A stretch of DNA of 64,000 nucleotides. Origin: Rhyacophila brunnea (taxonomy: Eukaryota > Arthropoda > Insecta > Trichoptera > Rhyacophilidae). The position numbers were made by a program, and so were the translations under genes. Positions 1-11,997 of the stretch are shown here, one piece after another (position 1 is the first letter of the stretch; each line of letters opens with the position of its first letter). The notes beneath the pieces were generated by a model, which searched no databases, was not told the DNA's origin, and saw nothing but the letters and a program-made list of their open reading frames with translations. Location: NCBI GenBank assembly GCA_022495005.1, contig JAGYXB010001022.1, positions 62,001 to 126,000 of the forward strand, read 5' to 3'.

Positions 1-40
1 GACTGATTACGTTTATGCCCATAATCGTGAATTAAGCATA

Positions 41-196
41 GCAATCGTAGCATAGTGGTAATGCACAGGGCGCAAAACCCAAGAGACGCAGGTTCGTTTC
101 CAGCCGGGTTTCTTACTTTTTTCGAAAAAGATTTTTTCTATTGGCTATATTTTCTCATGAGTGTTTTTAGAATTATGTATGTTCAATATTTAGCAT
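41..196 (+). mobile_element. tRNA-containing repeat family A, partial copy
   Basis: A box-like TAGCATAGTGGTAATGC is followed by a B box-like GGTTCGTTTCC, then CTTACTTTTTTCGAAAAAG and the family tail TTTTTTCTATTGG. The tRNA part lacks a complete cloverleaf. The same order recurs at 3309, 3793, 3988, 4450 and 27571. Confidence 0.7.
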
Positions 197-1843
197 ACAC
201 AGTGCCTGAAAATGTCAAAAGGTGAAACCCGGATTGGTAAACCTCTCGACAAAATTGTCGTCAATTATATTGGAAACAATTCTTCAGGATATAAGTTATA
301 TGTCTAGAATTATTTATAGGCTCCGGAATGGCCTTGGCAAAAATTAGGATCATATTTTGAGTGGCATTGTGGTTTAATTCATAGAATAATTTAAAATTTC
401 CCACGCATTACCACAATTTGAATTTATGGAACTTTTAATAATTGGTAACCATGGTAACGGAACATCAAAAATGTCTGAACACATTATTTTTGACGTCAAA
501 ACTATTTCGATTTGAATTCGGAATTTACCGATAGTTTCTACAATTTATTTTGCAATCAAGTAATGATGGTAAATAATAACTTACGCGATGAATGCTTCTC
601 CCATGGTTAATTTTATGGCACAAAGTAGTGAGGAGAAATCCATTAACCATAATGGCACATGAGAAAAAATGTCAAAACAAGATTATCTGTGTCAAAGGCT
701 GATTATCCTTGTAGAAAAAATGTAATCTAATCAAACAAATGCACAACCATAAACCTGTAAAGTCGTGATACTCTAGTATAGGCAAGATAACTATAATAAC
801 AACACATCTATTTGTATGTTTTTCGTAAAAATGTTAGGTAGTTTGGAACAGTAAAAATACAGAATCACCATAGAAAATCCCCAATCAAAACCGGATACAA
901 GCAATTGTTTATTTTATTTCAAAGCTTAGAATGTTGCTTATAAAATACGGCTGCGTGATCCAGATGGGCGCATTATTATAATATTAATATATTTCAGTAA
1001 TATCGTTCTTGAAATTATATTACAAAATATTAGATTACCATCGAAAGCGTATTCTTTGAACATAATACCAAAACGGAAGCATATAATATAATTACAAATA
1101 ATCATCATAATATATTACGCAATATTATGAGCCCTGTTGTACCGTAAAGCTTTCATAATAATATATAATTACAAATTTGTTTTATCACTCTTCATATATC
1201 TCGTTAAAACTGCTAGCCCGCGTGATCATTAAAACAAATACAAGAGAGCTCTGAATACACACATACGTGTAAGCACCTAATATCGCAACACGTATTCGCT
1301 TTATTGTGCGATATGTTTACAGAGCAATACCCAGTATCTACACCCAGCGAGCTTAAAGCTCAATAATTTAAAATAAATAAAACGCTATCTAAAATCACTT
1401 ATAAAAAAATATTGTAATTTTAATTAATTCTGTTAATTGTTATCTACTATTGGAAGAAAAATATTTATAATACATATGTATAGTTACGGTATTAAAAATG
1501 TTTTTCTTTTGACTGTATTAAGAAAGCTCTTTTGAGATAGGAGTTATTGTATTGTAGTGTTTATTTGTAATATTATACATACATGTTGTCGGAAACAGCA
1601 GTCATTAAGTTGGCAGTAGGGATAAGTTGTTAAGCTAGTGGGTTAGTGTGTATTCCGAGAAACAAGCGACGTCGTTAGGCTGGAGTACAATATTCAACTG
1701 TGGCTTGAATCTCCTTACCTTATTTACCTCAAGACGTTAGTAATAATTAATAATGATTTTTTAAGACTGTAACGATACTTTAATATATTTTAGAATGTGA
1801 AGACGTTGAGGAAATTCTTATATGTATGACGGTGCCTAAATAT
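151..1843. other. AT-rich stretch without recognised genes
   Basis: After the end of the first family A repeat (about 196) there are no long open frames, no coding-like composition and no terminal repeats that could be paired with confidence. By inference this is upstream intron of the GPCR gene or intergenic DNA. Confidence 0.6.
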
Positions 1844-3788
1844 CAGTGGCGAAGGGTGACTTTTGGAAAGAGGTAGGCTGTGGAGATCTGATAAAAAAAC
1901 ACACTTGTCAGGTATACTTACGAGAATAGTACGATATTTATTACTAATGAATAGGTACACACTAGTAAATGACAACGACACACTAATTCAATAAAACTTC
2001 AAAAACTCATTGACGACGTAAAAATGAGCGATGTGTTTAAATTACGTATTTTTCAAAACATGTATACCCATCAAAAATCATTAGATAAAATTTATTTTTA
2101 TTTATAAAAACAATCTATACTTACTTATTTATTAATATTCGATTAAACGCCGTTGAAATTATTTTTTTATATATCTAATTATTAATGATTTTGGACAAAG
2201 TGCGCAGTCGGGATAACATAATTATGCGCGATTGTTTTAGGCTCTGCGATAGGAGCTTACCTTATTTCGTACAAATCAGCAGACTTGCTGCGGTTACGAG
2301 ACGTAAAGTCCATAAGAAAAAAAATCAGAATTATTTCACACATAATCGGAGATTTATTTACGTCGAGACGTCGCGGCGTTTATTATGTATTTATTTACGG
2401 CGCGCTGTGGTATATTTTTTAATACCTTTGCAGTTGTTTTGTAAACTGTGTAATACTGTAATACATTCCTACATATACGACTCTCATTGGTAAAATAAAT
2501 TATTTTTGTATAACTTAAATAATGAAGTGATTAAGTATATAAATATGTCAATATGCAATTAAAAAATATTTTCCTTAAGAAGGTAGGCTTTAAATAATCG
2601 CCTAGTATGGAGTCTTCGAGCCTTAGCCACTGCTAAATATATTAAAGTTATGCCGAAAAATGTATACTACAAGACAATTACTGAGTAAATTCGCCTACAT
2701 ATCTCAGAAACCGTTAGTATTTTAACATAATTTTAAATTCACTCAATTCAGTGATTTCTGTATTTGTATTTATTTCATTAACATCATCAGCTCGGGCAGA
2801 CCCTAGTTCTTCCCTTACACGTAAATCCACCAAATTTTATGTGATTGTCTATCCAGTGGGTTTTACGGCATCTCTGTAATCATGACTTTATTTACCTGCT
2901 TATATGCTACTTTACTGTGCAGAATAATTCGTGATACTTATTTTTTAAAGAATACATAAAATTCTTTTATTGGCCATTTAAAAAAAAAACATATTCGACT
3001 TGTACCGGAACTAAATCATTCACATTTACTTTCATACACCCATAATAATGGAACGTAAAAACCCGCCTAATTTAGTGATTATAAACAAGATTTTAGAGAC
3101 GCCATTGTCAACGTGCCAGCGTACATAACATTTTTATATATAGCTACTAATTCAACCACACCAAAAATGTAGAATCGCCATCAAATGCTGTAATAGAAAA
3201 GGTTAAAACTATCATAAATGATGATGATGATAATTGAAAAAAATAATTTCTATAGCATTTAATCGCATATTAATAAATATAGATTGAACATTATATAATT
3301 TAGAAAAACAGTTTGGGGCGTTTACCCGTTGGAAATGACGGGTTCGATTCCCGACCGGTTGGCTTACTTTTTTCAAAAAAAAAAAGTTTTTTATATTGGT
3401 TGTGATATACTCTCTCAGTTAGTGTTTTTCTAAATTATATAATGTTCAATAATCAGAATGATATATTCTTAAATCTTGTGAATTATTCGTTTGAATAAAA
3501 GAAATAGTTAATTAAAAAATATAGATTGTTCTTAGGAAATTTTATCTAATGATTTTTCATGTGTATAAATGTTTTGAAAAATACGTAATTTAAACTCTTC
3601 GCTCAATTTTATGTCGTCAGTGAGTTTTTGAAATTTATCTTATTAGTGTGTCGTTATCATTAGTGAGTAGTTACCTATTCATCAATAGTAATATCATATT
3701 ATCTTCTTATTTCCCGTACCTGACTAGTGTGTTCTTTTACTTTGATCTCCACAGCCTACCTCTTTTCAAAAGTCACCCTTCGCCACTG
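1844..3788. mobile_element. DNA transposon with about 250-bp terminal inverted repeats
   Basis: The left end CAGTGGCGAAGGGTGAC at 1844 is matched by its inverted copy ending at 3788. Similarity continues inward for roughly 250 bases, including AGGTAGGCTGTGGAGATC and a conserved inner block ATCATTAGATAAAATTT. The terminal 15 bases are shared with the elements at 9228, 24927 and 39121. No transposase is readable inside. A family A repeat sits within it near the right arm. The flanking 8-mers do not match, so the exact target duplication is unresolved. Confidence 0.75.
3309..3520 (+). mobile_element. family A tRNA-containing repeat, 5'-truncated copy
   Basis: The copy starts within the tRNA-like part (GGGGCGTTTACCCG, then GGGTTCGATTCCC) and continues through CTTACTTTTTTC to the tail GTGAATTATTCG and AAAGAAATAGTTAATT. 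It is nested inside the element at 1844-3788. Confidence 0.7.
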
Positions 3789-3792
3789 ACTC

Positions 3793-3987
3793 ATAGTATA
3801 TATTATAGAACATACATAATTTTGAAAAACACATTCTGAGGAAATATTTTATAACCAATAGAAAAAATCTATTTTGAAAAAAGTAAGCCAGGGAATCGAA
3901 CCCTGCATCTCCCGGGTTTATGCCCCATCCGCGCATTACCTCTTTTAAAACCCACTCATCAGCGCTCTTCCAAATCAAACTACTTGT
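3793..3987 (-). mobile_element. family A tRNA-containing repeat, reverse copy
   Basis: Reverse orientation: AAAAAATCTATTTTGAAAAA, then GTAAGCC, GGGAATCGAACCCTGC (inverted B box) and GCGCATTACCTCT. It ends abruptly at AAATCAAACTAC, where the next unit begins. Confidence 0.75.
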
Positions 3988-4449
3988 GAATTATTCGCTG
4001 AATAAAATAAATAGTTAATTATAAATTATTAGCAAGTTCTAGTAAGTTACGTCATAAAAAAATATTGTAGAAATCCCCGACGTCGGTTAGTAATTGAAGT
4101 AATAGGTATCTACTTTGATTTAATAAACAAAAATATATTGCCAAAGTAGCTTGATTTGGAAGAGCGCTGATGAGTGAGTATTAAAAGTGGCCAATAGTTA
4201 ACATTTGTCGCAATTAGTATGCCACTGCGTAGCATAGAGGTAATGCGCGGATGGGGCGTAAACCCGGGAGATGCAGGGTTCGATTCCCTTCCGGGGTGGC
4301 TTACTTTTTTCAAAAAAGATTTTTTCTATTGGTTATAATATATTTCATCAGAAAGTGTTTTTCAAAATTATGTATGTTCAATAATTAGAATGGTACATTC
4401 TTAAATCTTGTGAATTATTCGTTGAATAAAAGAAATAGTTAATTGTATA
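3988..4449 (+). mobile_element. family A repeat, near-complete unit, left arm of a palindrome
   Basis: The unit has a head TTGTGAATTATTCGCTGAAT, a middle block around CCGACGTCGGTTAG, then CTTGATTTGGAAGAGCGCTG. The tRNA-like core starts at GCCACTGCGTAGC, with B box GGTTCGATTCC. The A/T tail and a final CTTGTGAATTATTCGTTGAA repeat the head. The tRNA-like segment therefore lies inside the unit, not at its 5' end, and the unit carries a direct terminal repeat of about 50 bases. Pol III transcription is possible from the box pattern but is not shown. Confidence 0.75.
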
Positions 4450-4885
4450 TATTATAACATATATAATTTAGAAAAAAACACTTTCTGAGAGTATATATTA
4501 TAACCAATAGAAAAAATCTTTTTTTGAAAAAAAGTAAGCCAACCCGACGGGGAATCGAACTCCGTATCTCTCAGGTTTACGACCTGATCCGTTGCATTAC
4601 CACTATGCTACGAGGTGACATACTAATTGCGACAAATTTTAACTATTGGTCAATTTTAATACCTACTCATCAGTGCTCTTCCAAATCAAGCTACTTTGGC
4701 AATCGATTTTTGTTTCTTAAATCAAAGTAGGTAACTATTTACTTATTACTTTGATTACTAACCGACGTCGTGGAATTTCTCCAATATTTTTTAGATGTAA
4801 CTACTTGGACTTGCTAATAATTTATAATTAACTATTTCTTTTATTCAACGAATAATTCACAAGATTTAAGAATATATCATTCTAT
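4450..4885 (-). mobile_element. family A repeat, near-complete unit, right arm of a palindrome
   Basis: This is the inverted counterpart of 3988-4449 along nearly its whole length, with scattered substitutions: AAGTAAGCCAACCCGACGGG, GGGAATCGAACTCCG, CATCAGTGCTCTTCCAAATC, CTAACCGACGTCG. It ends in AAGATTTAAGAATATATCA, which immediately folds on its own inverted copy. Confidence 0.75.
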
Positions 4886-4950
4886 GATATATTCTTAAAT
4901 CTTGTGAATTATTTGTTGAATAAAAGAAATAGTTAAGTATATATTATACA
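4864..4950 (+). repeat. short palindrome and extra family A tail
   Basis: AAGATTTAAGAATATATCA is followed after a few bases by its reverse complement, then a plus-strand family A tail (TTGTGAATTATTTGTTGAAT, AAAGAAATAGTTAAG). It marks the junction between inverted units. Confidence 0.7.
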
Positions 4951-5284
4951 TTATAAATACACAAGTATATTATTGAGTATTATTCTTGAAGTGTTTAGTG
5001 TACAAAAATTAACACTAATAATAATAATTACCACCGTAGTTTGCTGTTTGACCTAATTATCAATACCATATTAAAATGATCTAGCTCTACGGAGAAGTCT
5101 TATTAGTTAATAACGGGTTGCTATGCCTCTACGAGCTACGCTACGTCTACGGTGAAAATGAGATCTTCTAAGGTCTAAAGCACTACGGAAGTTATTTATT
5201 ATTGGGAGGGTATTAATTATAATGGACTATGTTTATTATGTAATCATACAACTGTTTAATAGTAAATTAATATACATCCTAGAT

Positions 5285-5960
5285 CAGGGTTGGCGAACCT
5301 TTTCACGTACGCGTGCCAAAATTTCCCAAATATTATTTTTCGACTGTCAAACGTGCCGAGCAGTTTTTCATTGAGAAAAATAGTTTTTTTTTTAAATGAT
5401 TTCCTAGATTCCACTCACAGAATATAGCACGCATAATTATAGCTTTATCACTTTTTTCAATTACGCCATACATTTCGGTTCAACAATTTTGAAACTGTCT
5501 GCCAGAACTACTACTACTAGATCCACCAAGTTTTTGTTTCTTATTTGGTGCAGCCATTTTTGTGGGTGGACATGAAATTGTTTGTTCATGTATTTATTAA
5601 TTAGTTTGGTTCTTTACGTACAAATTACCATCAGAATTGCTCTGATCAGATGAAGCATTCTCTCGCTACAGTGGTCTCAAGCATTGTAAATTGATCAAAA
5701 TCGGAGATTCGGGGCGCGGCTTCTCCCGCCGCCTGATGAGGTTAGTGCGGTAATATTATATTAAGCGATGCATAAAGCTTAAGGACCGATTTATACAATT
5801 ACACACATATTTACATTAAACGTATTGCTTATTCTTGAAGAGTATCTGCCTGGTATTTTTATACAATGCGATCTGTCATTTAATATTATTATAGGTATTT
5901 TTTCTCTTCAAACGCGTGCCGTAAAAAATCATCTCGCGTACCATACGTTCGCCATCACTG
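5285..5960. mobile_element. non-autonomous hAT element with 8-bp TSD
   Basis: The left end CAGGGTTGGCGAACC pairs with the right end GTTCGCCATCACTG. Flanking 8-mers are TCCTAGAT (5277-5284) and TCCTATAT (5961-5968), 7 of 8 identical, as expected for hAT insertion. GCGTGCC occurs just inside both ends in opposite orientation. No transposase is present. Confidence 0.85.
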
Positions 5961-6108
5961 TCCTATATCGAATTGATTTATGAATAGCGAACCTTTTCTA
6001 TAGATGTACGAGTATTATTGATAAATTAATTCATTTGATTATATTCAACTGTCGTTCAAAGTTAACAAAGGAAAATTGAATTTCCGGGTGATAAGTTGTA
6101 CTAATGTC

Positions 6109-6422
6109 TAATGCAATGTTTCCCAACCTTTTTAGACACGTGGACCGGTATGTCGGGAACCATAACGAAGAAAAAACTATTGCTAATATAGTATTTTGTT
6201 AAATAGTTTTTAAATCTTATATAATAACATATTTCATTACAGACATCGACCGAAGGTACTTGATGGAATTTGAATTTGAATTCAAATGGATTTAAGTTTT
6301 GTACTATTCCATTTCAGTCATTTTTTGCGACCTGAATTTCGTCTTTCAGCATCTTCAAACACTATGTACACTCACCAAAAGGCAAATATACACTGACAAC
6401 GAATACAATTAGCTCTATCGTA
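6109..6422. mobile_element. possible hAT left-end remnant
   Basis: CAATGTTTCCCAACCTTTTT followed by GACACGTGGACCGG resembles common hAT termini. No matching right end was found, and the next element begins at 6423. Confidence 0.35.
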
Positions 6423-7190
6423 TATGTTACGCCGAATGTGCGAAATTGACTATTACATGAAATGGGAAAAATTTTGCCTAAATCATGAAAAATGCAAGCC
6501 CGTTGCCTTATTCATGAATTAGGTAAAATATCTTCCGAGTGCGTGAATTCGGCACTTATTTTTCTGCCTAGTTCTTGCATTGGACAAATTAGATACGAGT
6601 AGTAGCGGTGTTTTTTGCAACTAAACCAAATGTGTCAAATGCTCATGCATTGGTCAAAATAGATGGTCGCACTCCGGTGGTGTTTTTTGCAACTAATCAA
6701 ACTAACCAAATGTGTCAAATGTCATTGATTATATAAAAATATACCAATCAATAACTGAAATGATATTTATATCCATTTACTATGCCCAAAAAAATCTAGA
6801 ACTATAATATGATCACGGAAGAATTTTATTAAAAGGTATTTTCGCGCAATGGTCGATTGTTTGTTTGTGATAGTATGATTTGATAGTTTGTTGACACTTG
6901 TTAGCTAACCTCAAAATGGACATTCAGTTAAATTCAGAATTAAAAAACCTAACCTAATAATAATAATATTGTATTATGTCCAATTATAACTAATAAAACC
7001 ATCCGTATTAAATTTACTTTTTCTACTGTCATGTTGACAGTTTAGAAATTCCATACCCTGGCGAATTCACACACTCGGCAGATAATTTACCTAATTCATG
7101 AATAAGGCAACGGGCTCGACTATTACATGAATTAGCCAAAATTTTGCCCATTTCATGTAATAGTCAATTTCACACATTCGACGTAACATA
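6423..7190. mobile_element. long-TIR MITE, copy 1
   Basis: The left terminus TATGTTACGCCGAATGTG is inverted at the right end as CACATTCGACGTAACATA, flanked by TA on both sides. Inverted similarity extends well over 100 bases inward (CATGAAATGGG, TTATTCATGAATTAGG, CAAATGTGTCAAATG). A second copy in opposite orientation lies at 33004-33828. No coding capacity. TA target duplication suggests a mariner-type origin (inference). Confidence 0.8.
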
Positions 7191-9118
7191 TATAACAAAC
7201 CAATACAATAAAGTAGGACATAGTCAGAAGAATGCCGAACGAAAAGATGCGTTGCAATATTGTTTATTTAAAACGGTCCACGATAGTAACCATACATGCA
7301 TGTATCCTGTCTAATTGCTGCGCACTAAAATACATCACATCTGAGCATATTCGATGTTAAATGGTCCTACTATAGCAAGTATTTTTACAAAACTGTTTTT
7401 TGCGGTTATCTCCACGTACTCTTCATTCTAGCTTATTTTTGGAGTGTGTGTAAAATGTAAGTAGGTATGTTTCTGTTCTGACGTTGTTGAGCAATGACCA
7501 TGACTATGAGCAATGACCATGTTGACCATGGTTATGAATTCAAGTCACAACCAATAAGAAATCAGATCTAACACTATTTTGAAAGTCATCTAAAACGACA
7601 CATTTCACCACAGTATATGTGCAACTAATTCATATGGAAAAGTAGCGGGTATTATCAGAGTTAGAGAGAGAGAAAGTAACTCGCAAAATTTTTGAAATTG
7701 AGTTATGAATGCCATCCGTTTGGTAATTTTGAAAGCTATATATTCTGTTCACTTTAAAATCAGAATTATCACTAAAATACCGTTAAAATCCTTAGTAAAA
7801 AAATGGACATCTGCTAAAATAATACAAATTTCTTAGCAAAAAGCCAGTAATTGCACCTATTTATTGCAGTTACTGCTTGTTTATTATTACTTTTCTTGTA
7901 TTTTAACATCCTACTAATAAAAATTATCATGGTTTTTTATTAATTCACAGTACTAAAGTTGTAAAAACCCACATTATGTCATTTATCTCGAAAGTGTGTG
8001 AGAGTCAGTTACTGCCGTCTTCCTTAGAAGAGCAGTATATGTGTTGACATTACAATAGACTATGAGACCTAATGACAATAGTGTAGTAGTAAAAGTAAAA
8101 TAATCACAGAAAACTTTACGTAACCTCACCGGTTTTTGAACTTAGGGCACTCGGATGAGGAGACAGTATCTTACTCATTGGACTACGAGGACCAATAATT
8201 AATATCACCATGTTCGATCCTAAGAATAGGGATTCCACAGTACGGGAGTTATATAAACAGATTTTTGTTTTTACGGGAAATGGATGTTATCCACGTGCTC
8301 AACATATTAAGTCCATACACTAAGTCTAAATACGCATTGAAAGATAACATATAAATTTTCCAGACTCGGAATTACACATCGGTACCCACGACATTATTAT
8401 AAGCGGACACGTTACCGCTAGGTAGGTAATCGTGGACGTTTTTTAAATCCAGGTGACTCGATTGCCAATACAGAAATTAAAAAATACAGAACATTTCAAA
8501 TAATCTAATATGTAGCTACTCGATAATCTATAAATATCCAAATAATTTTCAGATACTATCCTAACAAAGGATTAAAAAACGCTCGGCAATTTTGTTTTTA
8601 TAAACAAAAAAATATCGAAAAATACATAGGGTTTCTGCAATTACCCACACCTTTCCCATGGGGATTTCTTAATTTCCCCCAAATAAGGCTATTGCCGAGG
8701 CTCTGTTATCTTTCAATTTGGCGCCATCTCATGGCAACACCGTTTTTACCCCGAATTTCAACAGCGTGATGATATAAGTCAATAGAGGCATTTTCTACCG
8801 GCTCATTCTCTCCTCGTTTTCCCCCCCTAATTCGCCCCTGCCGCAGTCTGTTTAACACTTTCGATACCTACAGTAATTGCGTCGCTTAATATCTTATTTA
8901 CTCAATCCTTCTCTGGTTCCTTCATTTTACATTTTAAATAAAAATAAAGCCAATTCTATGCGGCGTATTAGATTTTTAGGTCGATTCGAGTACCAGTTTA
9001 TTAGGCTCAACGCTCACAGGGGGTAACTATAGTAATTTTCGAGCTATGTAAATCGAGAAAATGATCTATCTTTCACATGGTATAATATAACATGTACTAT
9101 ATACTCGTAATCTTACGT
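7191..9118. other. stretch with little recognisable content
   Basis: Apart from a degraded SINE near 8127-8203, nothing could be identified. A slightly GC-richer stretch around 8640-8860 includes TTTCCCATGGGG and ATTCGCCCCTGCCGC but has no open frame or terminal repeats. Confidence 0.55.
8127..8203 (-). mobile_element. degraded family B SINE
   Basis: ACCTCACCGG, GGGCACTCG and CATTGGACTACGAGGACC follow the order of the reverse-strand tRNA-like head of the family B SINEs at 12000 and 28300. Confidence 0.5.
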
Positions 9119-9227
9119 AAGCTTACGCGTCGGCTTATAATGTCATGGGTCTCAGATTCGAATCCTCGGTCTGCCAAAAACATATACTATTTTTAGTGTG
9201 TTTGGAGTCGGAGTATGGACCTAATAT
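9119..9227 (+). mobile_element. family C SINE, 5' part, interrupted
   Basis: tRNA-like head GCGTCGGCTTATAATGTCAT with B box GATTCGAATCC. It matches the family C copy at 41959-42201 up to GGACCTAATAT, where a hAT element is inserted. The 3' part resumes at 10593. Confidence 0.8.
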
Positions 9228-9490
9228 CAGTAGCGATGGGTGAAGGTAGGCTGTTAAAATCCACCATAAATAGTGCACAATAAACTCTATTAGTCATAAG
9301 TATTTGTTTTTATTGAACTAAGACTACAATAATTGTAGTTAGTAATAATTGTATTAGTAATAACCATAATAGTTTTGGTATATTTTGGGAAATTGTGCAA
9401 ACGTTTTCATTAATATTTAAATTTTGTTTTTGTTGTATTAAGAATACATATTACACATATTGTTACTTTGTTCTTTTTAAAATTCATTAA

Positions 9491-10334
9491 GGGGGGACAT
9501 GCTCAGCGTAGGTTAAAGTGGAGCTTTTGTTCTATTTTCAAAGCATGATCCTGGACATACCTTAAACGTTGTAGATTATCTATTTATATAATTTTGAAGC
9601 CTTGTTATTCTTTATATTTATTTTAAACATTTGATGACGGTATAAAGTATTTTTATTACATAAAATAGTATTCTTTTAAACCTCTCGCTCTAATGTTTTA
9701 GAATATAGTTATATTTCGGTACTTACATAACTGTGCAGTGGTGTTAAGATTTTTTACATTTATTAATTTTTAAACGCATTTATAAAACCATTATTATAAT
9801 TTATGACGAGATAATTTTAGTAAAATATTTACGATAAAAAATTATATTGATAATCTCTGTGATCCCAAATTTGACAAGAATTAGCATTTTATTATTCAAA
9901 AAATGGGCAAGATTAACACATTTAAAGATAATTCTAAAGATACTAATTATAAGCTATGTCTTTGATCATTCAAGTGTGATAAACATCTTACGAATAATGA
10001 TTGCTTTATAATAATTATTGACCTAAGAATAAGGTAGTGTTTTTTTAAAATACGCCATTTCTTTTGTCATCCCCCAGTGGTTAAGCTACAACATACGGCC
10101 GTAGCCATAAATTGACAAACTAAAATTGAAGTAGGGAGTAAGATCATGTTAACGCGCGTGTTTGAACATGTACCTAACCGAAAAAAAATCTTTTTTTTTT
10201 AACGGTACATGTTCAAACACGCGCGTCAACATCATTTTACTCCCTACAACAACAACATTTAAGGTATGTCCAGGATCATGCTTTAAAAATAGAAAAAAAA
10301 GCTCCATTTTGACCCACGCTGAGCACGTCCGCCC
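9491..10334. mobile_element. nested TIR element with G-rich ends
   Basis: The left end GGGGGGACATGCTCAGCGTA pairs with the right end GCTGAGCACGTCCGCCC. Similarity continues over about 75 bases (AAAGCATGATCCTGGACATA and its inverted form). A 246-bp relative with the same termini lies at 36248-36493. The flanking TTAA appears on the left only, so the target site is unresolved. Confidence 0.75.
10131..10247. repeat. hairpin with 44-bp arms
   Basis: GTAGGGAGTAAGATCATGTT... at 10131-10174 is inverted at 10204-10247 (...GTCAACATCATTTTACTCCC) with about three mismatches and a 29-bp A/T spacer. It lies inside the nested element. A short open frame across it is not considered a gene. Confidence 0.85.
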
Positions 10335-10592
10335 AAAAATATTATTCTATTTATAAAATATCCGAAGTTATGTACGATTGATTTTATAATTTTATATGTT
10401 TTATAAATAGACGAGTATTTTTGACTATTATCTATTATGGCTTGGTTTTCGCATGGTTGAATAGAATTTTAAAATCTAACCAACATCATCTATAAATTGT
10501 AGTCTTGTTTCAATGAAAACAAATACGTCTGACCGACAAAGTGCACTATTTATGACGGATCTTAACAGCCTACCTTCCACCCTTCGCCACTA

Positions 10593-10722
10593 CCTAATAT
10601 GTTAAGCAAGTTGCTAACATTCATTTGTCGTAAAAACAAAAATCTGTTAAAACAAACTTTCAATCCATGGAGGCCAAAATGATCTTCTTAGAATCGGACA
10701 TGGTTTTAAAAATAAAAAAAAT
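10593..10722 (+). mobile_element. family C SINE, 3' part
   Basis: The SINE resumes: CCTAATATGTTAAGCAAGTT, ATTTGTCGTAAAAAC, GGAGGCC and TTAGAATCGGACATGGT before an A-rich tail, as in the uninterrupted copy at 41959-42201. Confidence 0.8.
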
Positions 10723-11997
10723 AATTGGCTCGTTGCAGAGGCCCTTATAGGTAAACAATAGTGTAATTAAGTGTACAGTTAGATGTATGAATGCGAATGC
10801 CAATATCCGATCTAGTATCTTTGGACACCGTAATTAAAACTATACATTAACCCCCTCTTTTTTACTTTGAACAGCATTGTTCTTAGTTAAATAGATACAC
10901 TTAGAGCGGCGTTTGCATTAATATACCTAACAGTAGGTACACTTTATATATAATTTCGTGAGAATGGCCTCTGAAACGAGTCCTAAAGAAGGAGGATCAA
11001 CACGCAATGGTAACCCAAAAATCTACGACGATGACAAAAATAGTCTTTGATTTTTTCAAATATTATTAAATATATAATAATAATATGATCGGGTCAGAAT
11101 ATTTACAGCGGAACTGAATGACTTAAGATATCCAAACGAGTGCAGCCATTAGTATTTCGGCTTTTGATTCCATGCTCATTATTATCGCATTAAAAGAAGA
11201 CTTCCCCACTCCTCAAATAATAGGTAGTCATACTTATATGTTATTACCAAAAATAATATTGTGTGCCATGGCAGCGTTTTTGCCTTTCATCTATATATTA
11301 TAATAATATTATATAAATGACATATTTTTGGATTTAATTTAATGATAATTTTGGTGTATTTCGTAGTTTTGTTAAGAGTTTATATTTTTTTGAATGAGAG
11401 CAATGCTCATAAACATTAAAGATATGCGAACCCAATCATGAAAATCCACATAGGTGTGTCCATCCACATGTAGGTATCCAAAAGGTTACTCCAAATGATA
11501 ATGAAAGCTACATATTATTTCTTAATCCAATTGACGTTACATTTTTGTGTCAAGTCTATAATTATATACCTATACTATACTTATTTTATTTGTTTGGTAT
11601 TTTGAGATAATATTAAATTTTGATAGTTTTTATCACTCCGGATATTCAAATATCGAATTACACTATTGCTATTTTAATACTTTATGACTATTTTCAAAAC
11701 AAATGAAAGTAGCATCTGCTGTCATTTTATGTGTGTGTATTTTATGAAGGCAAAATTGTATTATTTTAATTTCGAATTGGTTATCATTTTATACATTTGT
11801 TCTCTACAAAATACCATTTTTAACACCACACTACATGTTGCTTACATAGTGAGCAGTAAATAGTAAGAAAAATTATTTAATATTATATTGGTAAATTTTT
11901 TTTAAATTTTTAATTTACACATTTAAAGTTAGGACAAGTAAACTAAAAAATGAAACAAAACACAATCAACTAAACTAATGGGGCGAACACATTTTAA
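10723..11997. other. AT-rich stretch, nothing recognised
   Basis: No coding-like frame, paired terminal repeats or SINE head was seen. Confidence 0.55.

Larger units (their letters stand above)
9228..10592. mobile_element. hAT-like element splitting a SINE, with a perfect 8-bp TSD
   Basis: The left end CAGTAGCGATGGGTGAAGGT mirrors the right end ACCTTCCACCCTTCGCCACTA. CCTAATAT flanks both sides (9220-9227 and 10593-10600). Inner arms share AATAGTGCAC and the stretch around TTTGTTTT/ATTGAA. The interruption of one SINE, which continues after the second TSD copy, independently fixes the ends. Another element (9491-10334) is nested inside. No transposase was found. Confidence 0.88.

Noticed and set aside
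2185..2493. 102-codon plus-strand frame
   Set aside because: Inside the 1844-3788 transposon. No transposase motif and no coding-like composition.
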